Shown: piece by piece, positions 27,209 to 36,132 of the stretch | How the letters are laid out: each line of letters begins with the position of its first letter | Position numbering within the stretch: position 1 is the first letter of the stretch | NCBI GenBank assembly: GCA_045599645.1 | Contig: JAZRWI010000016.1 | Location: forward strand, 1-40,809 | Length of the DNA stretch: 40,809 nucleotides | Source of the DNA: RUG334 sp045599645 | GTDB lineage: Bacteria; Muiribacteriota; Ozemobacteria; Ozemobacterales; Ozemobacteraceae | Direction of reading: 5' to 3' | Notes under the pieces: model-generated | What the model saw: only the letters and a program-made list of their open reading frames with translations | What the model was told of the DNA's origin: nothing | The model's database searches: none | Position numbers and translations under genes: made by a program

Positions 27209-28537
27209 TTATGCAATTTTTTCGTTTGAAATAGCCCTTACTCTTACTGCTTGAACACTCTTCTTGTTTTTCAGCTTATCAAAGCTTTCCGCCAAATCAA
27301 ATTCGAGCTCAGCACCAGAGTAGCGAAGATTTTCAGGGATTTCACTAATTCTGGCATATACATTCTGACCATTATCAGCCCTGCGTATAAATGTGAAAGG
27401 CCTGTCTTCGATAATAGAAGTGATTGTGCCCTGCCTTCCTTCTTCAACAATCTTGTCTTCATTAACACGTGTTTCATGGCAATCGTCTGCCCATTTTTTG
27501 GAATATTCAGTCCATTCCTTTTCGCAAATCTTCAAAGCAACAGCCGGCAACGGCAGATTGTCATCAATGCCAAACCTGGAAGCAAGTTGGGTAATCTCTT
27601 GATTGAATTTCCAATTAAAATGCTTTCTTATAGCACAGGCAAGAATAGTATGATTCCTGGCACTATCAGTGTCACCCAGCACAAGCTGAGTTTTTGCAAT
27701 CAAAGAAAACAGGTTAACCTTCGATTGAAGTTCACCATTCATTAAAGCGGCACGATACGCGGATTCCAAAGCTAAGTGATAGGAGCCGCCATTAAAGCGC
27801 AGCTTTGCCAGATCAGCTGTTATATACCACGGACAGCCTCTAAACTTAGAGATTGCCAGTAGTTCTTCTTCAGCTTCACCTGTTTTGCCCATCATCATTT
27901 TACACAAAGCGCCTTTTCTACAAAATTCAAGACGTCTGGGAAACTGTTTTACTGCTTCAAGAGACAAAGAACGACATTCTTCATAAAGCTGCGCGTCAAA
28001 CAATGCGCTCAACCTTGCATAAAACCAGCGTTCACGGTAAGACATAAGCTTTTTGCCCTTATAGCTTTCGCCTTCTGCAGGAAGCTTGTCTGGACCAACC
28101 ATTTCCGTAAGCTCCAGAATTTTCTGAAATTCATTAAGATTTTTGGCTGCATCTATGCCGGCAAACAAAGCAAGCTTAAAGAGCAAATCGTTAACATCAG
28201 TTATCATGTTAACTATTTCTTCAGATGCCTTCAGAACAGCGTCCCAATTTCCTGCCTTTTTATTCTTATCAATCAAAGAGTCGTATTTTAACCAGCAGAA
28301 TTGACTTCTAAGAGCCTGTGACGTTGAAAGCATTGATTTGTTATCTTCAATCATCTGAAGTGCATCTTCAAATTTACCTAACTTTCTGGCACAATGAACA
28401 GCACGCCATAAGCTTCCTTCATCCGGATTTGCCTTGAAGCAATCAACAAAAATCGGGAAAGCCTGCTCAAACTTGCCAGATTTGCGAAGTTCTTCCGCAT
28501 CGTTCCAAACAGTTGCAAAAGTTAATGAATTTTCCAC
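27209..28537 (-). CDS. TPR protein with C-terminal cold-shock-like domain, in adaptation operon
   Basis: 442 residues from GTG 28537, seven bases after GGAG; ATG 28543 lies directly on that site. About 350 residues are TPR-like helical repeats (GKFEQAFPIFVDCFKANPDEGSLW, GKFEDALQMIEDNKSM and so on). The last 70 residues look like a cold-shock/OB fold: GTITSIIEDRPFTFIRR, corresponding to RNP1, then GQNVYARISEIP, corresponding to RNP2, ending in VQAVRVRAI. Such domains bind single-stranded RNA or DNA. It is first in the operon with CAPP, cas1 and cas2 and its stop overlaps the CAPP start region, so it probably works with them, perhaps by presenting single-stranded nucleic acid to the primase. 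I know no named Cas family for it. Confidence 0.85.
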   Translation of the reverse strand: MENSLTFATVWNDAEELRKSGKFEQAFPIFVDCFKANPDEGSLWRAVHCARKLGKFEDALQMIEDNKSMLSTSQALRSQFCWLKYDSLIDKNKKAGNWDAVLKASEEIVNMITDVNDLLFKLALFAGIDAAKNLNEFQKILELTEMVGPDKLPAEGESYKGKKLMSYRERWFYARLSALFDAQLYEECRSLSLEAVKQFPRRLEFCRKGALCKMMMGKTGEAEEELLAISKFRGCPWYITADLAKLRFNGGSYHLALESAYRAALMNGELQSKVNLFSLIAKTQLVLGDTDSARNHTILACAIRKHFNWKFNQEITQLASRFGIDDNLPLPAVALKICEKEWTEYSKKWADDCHETRVNEDKIVEEGRQGTITSIIEDRPFTFIRRADNGQNVYARISEIPENLRYSGAELEFDLAESFDKLKNKKSVQAVRVRAISNEKIA

Positions 28538-28543
28538 GGCCAT

Positions 28544-28881
28544 TCTCCTTTATCGAATGTTATTTGTTATAAATAAAAAGTAGAAGGCTTAGATTTCATT
28601 CAAAAAAACTTGTAGGGAAAACAAAAACCAAGTATCTGACAAATAGACAATAGCCTCATTCATCGGCCAGAGGCTGAATTCATAGCCGAAGGCGGCCCTT
28701 TAATCGCAGTGACCTTATTTTGGACTTTGTGAAATTAATCTCAAATTAGGTGTCCAACCTCAGCATACCCTCGCAAACCCGCATTCTACCGTTTAGGTTG
28801 TTCGTTTTAGAAACACAGTGCTGATGCGCATCTGCAGACTTCATGCAAAATCTGCACATAATTTTTTCTAAAAATCAGAGA
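28544..28881. other. Divergent region between adaptation operon and CRISPR leader
   Basis: About 340 bases without a supported gene. The left end should hold the promoter of the minus-strand adaptation operon (an AT-rich TTTATAACAAATAAC lies just upstream of its ribosome site). A GGCCAGAGGCTGAATTCATA / GCCGAAGGCGG stretch at 28659-28700 and an A/T-rich block before 28882 have no clear role. Confidence 0.45.
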
Positions 28882-28937
28882 GGTTGACCATTTTAGCCTT
28901 TTATGCTAGCATTAAATCAGTGGTTATTAATGCCATA
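28882..28937 (+). promoter_or_regulatory. CRISPR leader, array-proximal conserved part
   Basis: The 56 bases immediately before the first repeat are conserved, about 45 of 56, in front of the solitary repeat at 23624. Conservation over 18 kb of otherwise unrelated flanks marks it as the functional leader where Cas1-Cas2 integrates. It fixes the direction of transcription as plus. Confidence 0.85.
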
Positions 28938-30170
28938 GTCCGTAAGGACTTCCCCTTTTCTCAGGGATTGAAACTTGAATTGTTGATATGGTTCACCAGT
29001 ACGGACGGATTGCGGTCCGTAAGGACTTCCCCTTTTCTCAGGGATTGAAACCCCCTACCGTCGTCCATCGTTACTACAAGCTGACCAAGTCCGTAAGGAC
29101 TTCCCCTTTTCTCAGGGATTGAAACATACATGTTAGCTCCGCCGCTAGGGTATTCTAGTTCGGGTCCGTAAGGACTTCCCCTTTTCTCAGGGATTGAAAC
29201 CTGTAGCTTGCATACATTATCATAATGACTATTATTTCGTCCGTAAGGACTTCCCCTTTTCTCAGGGATTGAAACATTCGATTGATGCCACAAAGGCAAA
29301 CACTTTACTACGGTCCGTAAGGACTTCCCCTTTTCTCAGGGATTGAAACCTTTTGAATTATCTATACCATCTTGACCAAATTTATCGGTCCGTAAGGACT
29401 TCCCCTTTTCTCAGGGATTGAAACTCTTGTACTGCTTCGACACTACCAGCGTACCGATATGTCCGTAAGGACTTCCCCTTTTCTCAGGGATTGAAACATC
29501 GAAGTGTTGGAGGTCGTTAAGCTCCACCACTGGGGTCCGTAAGGACTTCCCCTTTTCTCAGGGATTGAAACGTAAATTCTGTTGTAGTGTCGGTACCGAT
29601 ATTTAATAACGTCCGTAAGGACTTCCCCTTTTCTCAGGGATTGAAACCCTCGTCGCTGAGGCGTATACATATTGTCTTTTTTCCCGTCCGTAAGGACTTC
29701 CCCTTTTCTCAGGGATTGAAACCTTGCCGATACTTTCGATGTCAGCCTGTGCCATACATGTCCGTAAGGACTTCCCCTTTTCTCAGGGATTGAAACGTTT
29801 ACCACCCTTTAAAAGGGATTCGGAAAGTATTCCAGTCCGTAAGGACTTCCCCTTTTCTCAGGGATTGAAACAAAATTTAAAATATCGCTTTTCTCAATTG
29901 TTGTTAAAGTCCGTAAGGACTTCCCCTTTTCTCAGGGATTGAAACACAAGAGCAGTCTACGCTAAATTCGGCGGTATAGCTATGTCCGTAAGGACTTCCC
30001 CTTTTCTCAGGGATTGAAACTTTTACCAACTGGACGCGAACACGCGTAGATAAAATAAGTCCGTAAGGACTTCCCCTTTTCTCAGGGATTGAAACGCATT
30101 TGCCAGATTTAAACCCAGTTGCATTTTTACCAAGTCCGTAAGGACTTCCCCTTTTCTCAGGGATTATAAA
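28938..30170 (+). CRISPR. CRISPR array, 17 repeats, 16 spacers
   Basis: Repeat length is 37 bases: it begins GTCCGTAAGGACTTCC and ends TCAGGGATTGAAAC. Repeat starts are 28938, 29015, 29089, 29164, 29239, 29313, 29388, 29461, 29535, 29611, 29686, 29760, 29835, 29909, 29984, 30059 and 30134. The first 16 are identical; the last has lost its GAAAC end (GGATTATAAA), marking the old, leader-distal end. Spacers are about 36-40 bases and all different. The repeat starts with a small hairpin, GTCC and GGAC around a GTAA loop, and ends with ATTGAAAC, the usual 8-base 5' handle of type I and III crRNAs, so crRNAs come from the plus strand. Confidence 0.98.
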
Positions 30171-30194
30171 AAGCTAGAATTGCCTAAAATAGAA

Positions 30195-30226
30195 AGCCTC
30201 AAACCTGGTTAAATACTAGGTCTGAG
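30195..30226 (+). terminator. Hairpin after main CRISPR array
   Basis: CCTCAAACCT and AGGTCTGAGG form a stem with one mismatch, followed by TTTTGC, 25 bases after the last repeat. It is related in sequence to the hairpin following the solitary repeat at 23689-23721. Confidence 0.6.
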
Positions 30227-30258
30227 GTTTTGCTTATCTATATAATTAATCTATTTAC

Positions 30259-30404
30259 TTAATAAATTTCAGTTATCATAATTTTTCTTTTTTTCTGATA
30301 GTCCAGCCTGAGTTTTTTATTTTCTTCAATAAAATTTGTTATTTTGTTTGTCAAGTCATCAATCTGACTTGCCTGAGCATCAAGCTTACTTGCTTGACCA
30401 TTAA
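30259..30404 (-). pseudogene. Out-of-frame C-terminal coiled coil of the preceding gene
   Basis: Reads KINGQASKLDAQASQIDD, then LTNKITNFIEENKKLRLDYQ, then KKRKIMITEIY and stop. It has heptad-spaced hydrophobics and a 21-base internal duplication (QASKLDA and QASQIDD). No start codon or ribosome site of its own is seen, and removing one base from the A5 tract joins it to the upstream gene. Confidence 0.5.
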
Positions 30405-30730
30405 TTTTTCATAGTGTCATTACCCTTCTGTTCTTCGACTGTTACTCTATCACTGCAACTTGCAATAACTTTAATTCCCAGAGCTTTCAGTTTCAAGACT
30501 AATGCAAAGCAAAGAGTATATTCTCCCTGACACATAACAGCCGATGGTTTCATTGCACTTATTTCTGCCACAATCTTATCTGCTGATTCGTTGATTTCTG
30601 CTTCTGTGCTATAAGGCGAAACAACAGGGAACTGATAATCAATAACCTTTCCATATTTCTCTGCTTCAGTCAATTGTTCCTGATTCCAATTCTTACTTGG
30701 ATGATTAGAAAGATTAATAAACAAGCTCAT
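30401..30730 (-). CDS. Small Rossmann-like CRISPR-associated protein, candidate ring nuclease, apparently frameshifted
   Basis: 109 residues: MSLFINLSNHPSKNW at the start, a central helix, then KPSAVMCQGEYTLCFALVLKLKALGIKVIASCSDRVTVEE. This resembles short CARF-like proteins found beside type III systems (Csx15/Csx16/Csx20 type), several of which bind or cut cyclic oligoadenylate; the exact family is uncertain. It lies opposite the effector operon between the array and cas10. The stop at 30401 seems caused by a one-base shift in the T5 tract at 30405-30409 (A5 on the coding strand). Beyond it another frame continues as a coiled coil (NGQASKLDAQASQIDDL...) to a stop at 30259. So the original gene was probably 30259-30730. 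Confidence 0.6.
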   Translation of the reverse strand: MSLFINLSNHPSKNWNQEQLTEAEKYGKVIDYQFPVVSPYSTEAEINESADKIVAEISAMKPSAVMCQGEYTLCFALVLKLKALGIKVIASCSDRVTVEEQKGNDTMKN

Positions 30731-30886
30731 TTATAAACTCCTCAGCAATAGCTCAAATCAGTATATTATGAGAATAAATTCAGAATAATGTAATATTCTA
30801 AGTATAGCCAAGACATTGTTTCAATATTTATTCAAAAAAAGTTTTCGTAGAACAGAATTTAGGGGATTTTAGGCCACAAACCATTC

Positions 30887-30915
30887 TTGACTTTCCCAAA
30901 ACGTAAATTTATAAT
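30887..30915 (+). promoter_or_regulatory. Near-consensus promoter of the type III effector operon
   Basis: TTGACT (30887-30892), 17 bases, TATAAT (30910-30915), about 74 bases before the cas10 start. This is the best sigma70 match seen in the window and suggests steady expression of the effector genes. Confidence 0.75.
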
Positions 30916-30988
30916 ATTTCAAAGAGAAAGGCTGAGGTGAGCTTAATTGTATTTTAACCTCGGCATACTATGGTTGAGGAGCATAATT

Positions 30989-32668
30989 TTGGCTATAGAA
31001 AATTTTAAATGGCTTTTTGTTTCAGAAATTAAAGGTATCCAAGATTACATTTTCAGCACAGATAAACTAAGACACATAGTCGGTGCAAGTGAAATCGTAT
31101 CTAGCATAACAGGTTCAAATGATGGTTCTGATGGAGATTCACCTTTTTACCAAAGTGTGCTACTGGCATTAGAATGTAAAATCGACGATGATTATAAGGT
31201 CATGCAGGCAGCAGCCGGTCGTCTGATGATATTATTTAACAACAAAGAAAAGCTGGATAAACTAATGGCTGTATGGAGTATTGTAATGAATGAGTATGCT
31301 CCAGGCACCGAGTTAGTTTATGACTGTTTCGAAATCAACCCATTAGACTTAACAAAGGCAAGAGAAACAGCCTTAAAAGGCATGACATCTCAGAGACAGC
31401 AGCCAAGCTGTTCACTTCCAATACCAAGCCTGCCAGCAGAAAGATGTAGACGTGACAGTAAGGCTGCTGTCGGTGTTGATGAAAATCATGGGAAACGTGA
31501 GCCAATATCCAATGAAATAAAAAGAAAGCTCGAAGCTGCCCAGGAAAGCAAGAAAAGCCTATTCAAAAAATTCATACCCCAAAATGTAGCAGAAAAAACT
31601 ATAGATGATGACTATAAAATTTTGGATAATAACGATAAATGGCCTATAGATTTTGAAGATATCACTGGCTTTGATGACAAGAGCTACATGGCTGTTGCCC
31701 ACGTTGACGTAAACAGTATGGGTAATTTCTTTATAAAGCTGGGTGAGCAGCTAAAGAACAAAAAACCTGAAGAAAATCTGGAAATCAGTCAGACAATCTC
31801 ACAGAAGCTTCTTGAATCAGCGTGTTATGCAGCTCAATCAGCAACAAGAACAATCATAGAAGAAAATCCCAAATTAAAAAATGCCCTCAGCAGAGGCTGT
31901 AAGATGCCGCTAAGACCTCTGGTATTAGCAGGTGATGATTTAACATTTGTAATAAAAGCACCATATGCAATACGTTTCATCGAAAGCTACATGAGCTCAT
32001 TCTCATCAAAGGCAAAACAGGAGCTCTCAGAATTTCTAACAAACCAAGAACTAACTTTGGATGAAAATATAACAGAACTAACCTTAAGTGCAGGTGTTAC
32101 CTTTACTAAGGCAAAGTTTCCATTCAAATCAGCATATGAGCTTTGTGAAAATCTCTGTAAGCGTGGGAAACAATTATCTGAAAGAAAAGTTTCCACTATA
32201 TCATTCTACCGACAGACTACTTCAACATGTGACGACTTAGAAAGTCTGCTTGCCAGAGAATTCAGTCATGTATCTGACAAGACTACTCTTAAGCTTACTT
32301 ATGGAACCTATGCCATTTCAAAGAATGAAAAAGGCTTGCCATTAATCACAGACCTAGAAGCTGTAGTATCCACATTCGGCAGTCTCCCCAAGGGAGCTCT
32401 CAGGAAAATAGCCTCCATGATGTTTGCTGACAAGCACACGGTAGATTCAGCCTGGGAAAGATTTGTAGATATCTGCTCCTCAAGAAATGCCAGCGCGATG
32501 AATAAATTAAAGGGCTATCTGACTATCATAACCAAGAACAAAGAAATGCCTTTGTGGGCCGGAAATAAAGACAACAGCTTCACAACACCGCTGGTAGATG
32601 CATTAAATTTACATTCCATATCATCTGATTTTTACTATGACTTAGCAGATAGAGGTAACGAAGAATGA
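30989..32668 (+). CDS. cas10: Cas10, type III-D-like, without HD domain
   Basis: 559 residues from TTG 30989, seven bases after GAGGAG (30976-30981); the frame is open upstream but without a better site. The N-terminal block FKWLFVSEIKGIQDYIFSTDKLRHIVGASEIV is the Cas10/Cmr2 palm entry. A degenerate Cys region is near 150-165 (CSLPIPSLPAERC). The second palm has AVAHVDVNSMGNFF (about 237-250) and the cyclase motif LAGDDLTF with Ala314-Gly-Asp-Asp317, a one-residue variant of GGDD. No HD nuclease domain precedes it, so target DNA cutting is not expected. As the large subunit it would make cyclic oligoadenylate when target RNA binds. Its stop overlaps the next start (ATGA). Confidence 0.9.
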   Translation: MAIENFKWLFVSEIKGIQDYIFSTDKLRHIVGASEIVSSITGSNDGSDGDSPFYQSVLLALECKIDDDYKVMQAAAGRLMILFNNKEKLDKLMAVWSIVMNEYAPGTELVYDCFEINPLDLTKARETALKGMTSQRQQPSCSLPIPSLPAERCRRDSKAAVGVDENHGKREPISNEIKRKLEAAQESKKSLFKKFIPQNVAEKTIDDDYKILDNNDKWPIDFEDITGFDDKSYMAVAHVDVNSMGNFFIKLGEQLKNKKPEENLEISQTISQKLLESACYAAQSATRTIIEENPKLKNALSRGCKMPLRPLVLAGDDLTFVIKAPYAIRFIESYMSSFSSKAKQELSEFLTNQELTLDENITELTLSAGVTFTKAKFPFKSAYELCENLCKRGKQLSERKVSTISFYRQTTSTCDDLESLLAREFSHVSDKTTLKLTYGTYAISKNEKGLPLITDLEAVVSTFGSLPKGALRKIASMMFADKHTVDSAWERFVDICSSRNASAMNKLKGYLTIITKNKEMPLWAGNKDNSFTTPLVDALNLHSISSDFYYDLADRGNEE

Positions 32669-33243
32669 AATTATTGGCAACAATTGAATTATTATCATAT
32701 TGGCATGCTGGCACAGGTCTTGGATTAGGAGTAGTAGCAGATGCTGCCACCTTAAAGGATGAAAATCGCCTTCCCTATCTACCGGGCAAATCCATAAAGG
32801 GTCTCTTCAGAGAAGCTTTCAATATATTAGAAGAAACTGGGAACATATCACAAAATACAACAGAACAGCTTTTCGGAACAGCAACTACTCCTGACAGTGA
32901 CCCAAATTTAACTGCTGAATCCGGCTGCTGCTTCTTCTCAAATGGCAATTTAAGTAAAAATCTGATACAAAGCCTTATGCAGAACCCAAATCAAAAGGAA
33001 TGCCTTTACAGCACCATTGCTCAGACAAAATTAGATGACAATGGCATAGCTGTAGACCAAACACTTAGAACAATTGAAGTCTGCATGCCAGTAACAATGT
33101 TCAGTCTTATTACAGTAGACAAAGATGACAGAAAATATGAAACCTACTTTCAGCAGGCTGCTACATTGATCAAAGGCTTAGGTTCACATCGCCATCGTGG
33201 GCTGGGTCGTTGCAAAATCAGTATTTCAAGAATAAATCAATAA
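32665..33243 (+). CDS. Single-domain Cas7-like RAMP protein
   Basis: 192 residues, one RAMP/Cas7 domain. The front has YWHAGTGLGLGVVADAATLKD followed by NRLPYLPGKSIKGLFREA, in which Asp26 occupies the place of the RNA-cleaving Asp of Csm3. LFGTAT follows near 70, and the C-terminal glycine-rich loop GLGSHRHRGLGR contacts crRNA in the family. It overlaps cas10 by four bases and is followed 13 bases later by the Csx10-like gene. It would form one backbone segment of the complex. Numbering among the Cas7 subunits of III-D cannot be settled from sequence alone. Confidence 0.88.
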   Translation: MKLLATIELLSYWHAGTGLGLGVVADAATLKDENRLPYLPGKSIKGLFREAFNILEETGNISQNTTEQLFGTATTPDSDPNLTAESGCCFFSNGNLSKNLIQSLMQNPNQKECLYSTIAQTKLDDNGIAVDQTLRTIEVCMPVTMFSLITVDKDDRKYETYFQQAATLIKGLGSHRHRGLGRCKISISRINQ

Positions 33244-33256
33244 GGAGGAACCAGAA

Positions 33257-34717
33257 ATGAAAAGACAAGGTTTTAAGCTAACTCTTTTAACAGATGTTGT
33301 TATTACAGCTAATTCTGCTACACAAGGCGAACATGAAGCACTGGATTTCATTCCGGGTTCACTTATTAGAGGTTCAGCCATAAGCAATACTGGTTCTGAA
33401 TTCAAGCCGGAATTGTTTTTCTCTGGCAAAATACGTTTTCATAATGCCTACCCAATGGCCCAGAACGGTGAAATGAGTATTCCAATACCAAGCTCTTTCC
33501 ATAAGAGGAAATTAGGTGACCAGACAATATTCAATGGTGTATTTGATTTACCAGAAGAACAGGTAGAACAAATGCGCGGCAATTACATGAGTGGGAATCA
33601 GAAGATTACTGTAGATACCACCTATCGCATGAAAACCGCAATAGACAGAAATAAAGGCTACACCTCTCAGGACAGCCAGCTTTTCGGTTATCAATCAATA
33701 AAAGCAGGCACCACCTTCGGTTGCTTTATCGATTTTGATGATGATGTAAAAACAGAAGACATGGAAAAAATAATAAAAGGTCTTACCAGTAATTACATAC
33801 GCTTAGGCAAGTCCAGATCAGCAGAATATGGGCTTGTAAAAGCAGAAAAGCTAAATACCACATCAGACTATAAACAGGGCCAGCCAGAAGGCAATAAAAC
33901 CGTCATATACTTAGCCAGTGACTTATGCCTTGAAGAAAATGGCATATATGTAACCAGATTAAAGCCGGAGCACTTTGGCTTAGCCAATGGCACAGCAATA
34001 GACTGGAAGCATTCATTTGTCAGAATAAGAAAGTATTCTCCATGGAATGCATTCTGGAAAGGCAGAATGCGAGAACGTCAGGTAATCAGAAAAGGTAGTG
34101 TTATCACCCTGACCGGTTCTGTTGATCCGGCAAAATTAAAAGCAAAGTTTGAAAAGGGTTTTGGTTTGTTCAGGGAAGAAGGCTTAGGCAGACTGCTGGT
34201 TAACCCGTCATTCATATGCAATAAAAAACCGGCCTTAGAAGGCTCAGACGGCAATACCTCAGCAATATCATTATCTGAATTGCCAGCACAGGCAGATTCA
34301 GATAAAAATCTTCTTGCCCTGTTAAAGCATAGAACAAGCAGCTTAATCAGTGGTCAGGATTCCAAAAAGCGTGGAATCGAATGGGCAAAATTCTGTTATT
34401 CACATTGGTATAGCAAATACGGTATCGAAAACTGCCCAGGTAAATCTCAGTGGGGCACTATCAGGGAAATATCAACAACCTACCACAACAAGCAATGCAG
34501 CCTAATAGAAGCCTTGGACAGCTATTGCAATCATGGCACCAGCAGCAGACAATGGAACAATTCCAATGCAGAAAGTCAGATCAACGACAGGCGCTTCACC
34601 TTGTATGGTTACATCAAAGAAACAATACTCAATATCGGCAATGAAGACATAGCAGCTGCAGCCTTGCTGATATGTGCAACTGAAATAAGTAAAATGATTG
34701 CCAGAGGGGGAAATTGA
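33257..34717 (+). CDS. csx10: Csx10-like RAMP (Cas5-type subunit)
   Basis: 486 residues. The N-terminal RAMP has LTLLTDVVITANSATQGEHEALDFIPGSLIRG, then TYRMKTAIDRNKGYTSQDSQLFGYQSI and IRLGKSRSAEYGLV, the combination seen in Csx10. A second, less conserved RAMP-like half (about 225-315) ends with EKGFGLFREEGLGRLLVN. About 150 more helical residues follow (SLISGQDSKKRGIEWAKF to the end). Csx10 caps the 5' handle end of the crRNA in III-D complexes. The start follows AAGGAGG. No single catalytic residue is expected. Confidence 0.82.
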   Translation: MKRQGFKLTLLTDVVITANSATQGEHEALDFIPGSLIRGSAISNTGSEFKPELFFSGKIRFHNAYPMAQNGEMSIPIPSSFHKRKLGDQTIFNGVFDLPEEQVEQMRGNYMSGNQKITVDTTYRMKTAIDRNKGYTSQDSQLFGYQSIKAGTTFGCFIDFDDDVKTEDMEKIIKGLTSNYIRLGKSRSAEYGLVKAEKLNTTSDYKQGQPEGNKTVIYLASDLCLEENGIYVTRLKPEHFGLANGTAIDWKHSFVRIRKYSPWNAFWKGRMRERQVIRKGSVITLTGSVDPAKLKAKFEKGFGLFREEGLGRLLVNPSFICNKKPALEGSDGNTSAISLSELPAQADSDKNLLALLKHRTSSLISGQDSKKRGIEWAKFCYSHWYSKYGIENCPGKSQWGTIREISTTYHNKQCSLIEALDSYCNHGTSSRQWNNSNAESQINDRRFTLYGYIKETILNIGNEDIAAAALLICATEISKMIARGGN

Positions 34718-34721
34718 TAAA

Positions 34722-36119
34722 ATGGCCATATTATTCAAATATCTAGCTAAGGTTGCTATAGAATTCACTACTCCATTCCATATTGGAAGCGGTAACAATG
34801 ACGATGTTACTGATTCCCCCGTATTGCTAGACCATAACGGTTTACCAACAATTCCGGGTTCAAGCATTGCCGGGGTTCTTCGTTCTGAATTTAAAAAATC
34901 AAAGACAAATAAGAACAACACCGCACTTGAAAATGCTTTATTCGGCTATCAGAAAAACAATAAAGGTGAAGGTTCACTTCTCAGTGTAAGCTGGGCTTCA
35001 ATACACAACTCACACAATAAACCCCAGGAAGGGATTTTGAGTCATGAAAACCTCTCCGATAGTATTCTTGTTAATGCACAAAATCGCATCATCAGGGATC
35101 ACGTAAGAATAACTCACCGTGGTGCTTCTGATTCCTGTGATACAGACGGCAGAAGCGGTCATGGTAAATTTGATGAAGCCATAGTATGTGCCGGAAATCG
35201 TTTTTCTTTCGAACTGGAATTGTCTACCTCCAATAAAGAAGAAGGCGATTTGATGTGGAAGGAACTGCTGGCTATCCTTCACAAACCAGTCCTTAGATTT
35301 GGTGGAAGAAGCAGACGTGGTCTGGGTGCCTTTAAAATAGTCAGCTGCAAAGAAGCTACCTTCGATTTAACCAAGCAGCTCAAGGAATATTTAAAAGCTC
35401 AAGGAAGCTTAGATAACTTCAGTAGTCTTAAAGACTATACCCCTGTCACCCCAAATCTGGAAAATTATGAAGAAATTTCTCTAGAAATAGAACCGGAAGG
35501 CTATTGGATGTTCGGTGGTGGCGTAGACAATCCGCAAAATGAAAAAGAAGCCGACATGGCTCCAGTAAAAGGCAAAATAATAACCTGGAAAAACAATGAA
35601 GGAAAAATACAGGAAAACAATCTGATTATTCCTGGCAGTTCCATCAAAGGTGCAATATCTCACAGAGTGGCCTACTATTACAATCTTTTGAATAAAAACT
35701 GGGCAGAAAATACAGAAATACCACAAAGCATTACTGGTGAATATAATCTGGCAGTTCAGGAATTATTTGGCTATTGTAAGGAAGAAACCACAGACGGTGG
35801 CAGAGGCAAGGTAATAATTAACGATATTTTTGTTGCCAATAATGATTATAAGCAAAAGCTCATTAATCATGTCGGCATTGACAGATTCACAGGTGGCGCA
35901 ATGCCGGGCAAGCTTTTCTCAGAAAGACCGGTATATAGCAAAACAAGGCTTCCATTGAAGATTTATGTTGAAAAAACAGCATTAAAGGAACCTAACGTAA
36001 AGGAAGCCCTCAAACGAGCTCTATTGGATCTTGCTGAAGGCCGCCTGCAATTAGGTGCTGGTTCTGGCAGAGGCAATGGCTTTTTCAGAGCAACAGCCAT
36101 GCCGGAATTCTTGAAATAA
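34722..36119 (+). CDS. Double Cas7 (two fused RAMP domains)
   Basis: 465 residues from ATG 34722, after AGAGGGGG at 34703-34710; four bases beyond the csx10 stop. Two Cas7 domains are fused. The first (1-215) has TTPFHIGSGNNDDVTDSPVL and LPTIPGSSIAGVLRSEF, with Asp31 aligned to the catalytic Asp of Csm3, and ends RFGGRSRRGLGAFKI. The second (about 240-465) has YWMFGGGVDNPQNEKEADMAPVKG, LIIPGSSIKGAISHR, and ends LGAGSGRGNGFFRA. This is the layout of the Cas7-2x subunit of type III-D variants. It probably supplies two backbone segments and one or two target-RNA cutting sites. Confidence 0.88.
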   Translation: MAILFKYLAKVAIEFTTPFHIGSGNNDDVTDSPVLLDHNGLPTIPGSSIAGVLRSEFKKSKTNKNNTALENALFGYQKNNKGEGSLLSVSWASIHNSHNKPQEGILSHENLSDSILVNAQNRIIRDHVRITHRGASDSCDTDGRSGHGKFDEAIVCAGNRFSFELELSTSNKEEGDLMWKELLAILHKPVLRFGGRSRRGLGAFKIVSCKEATFDLTKQLKEYLKAQGSLDNFSSLKDYTPVTPNLENYEEISLEIEPEGYWMFGGGVDNPQNEKEADMAPVKGKIITWKNNEGKIQENNLIIPGSSIKGAISHRVAYYYNLLNKNWAENTEIPQSITGEYNLAVQELFGYCKEETTDGGRGKVIINDIFVANNDYKQKLINHVGIDRFTGGAMPGKLFSERPVYSKTRLPLKIYVEKTALKEPNVKEALKRALLDLAEGRLQLGAGSGRGNGFFRATAMPEFLK

Positions 36120-36132
36120 TGAGGTAAGGACT

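Noticed and set aside
28961..29805. Two minus-strand reading frames of 112 and 120 codons with a repeated VSIPEKRGSPYG motif
   Set aside because: They are the CRISPR repeats translated. The repeat-plus-spacer period is often 75 bases, a multiple of three, which keeps the frame open by chance; there is no ribosome site.
29587..29942. Plus-strand reading frames with VRKDFPFSQGLK repeats
   Set aside because: Also the CRISPR repeat read in another frame.
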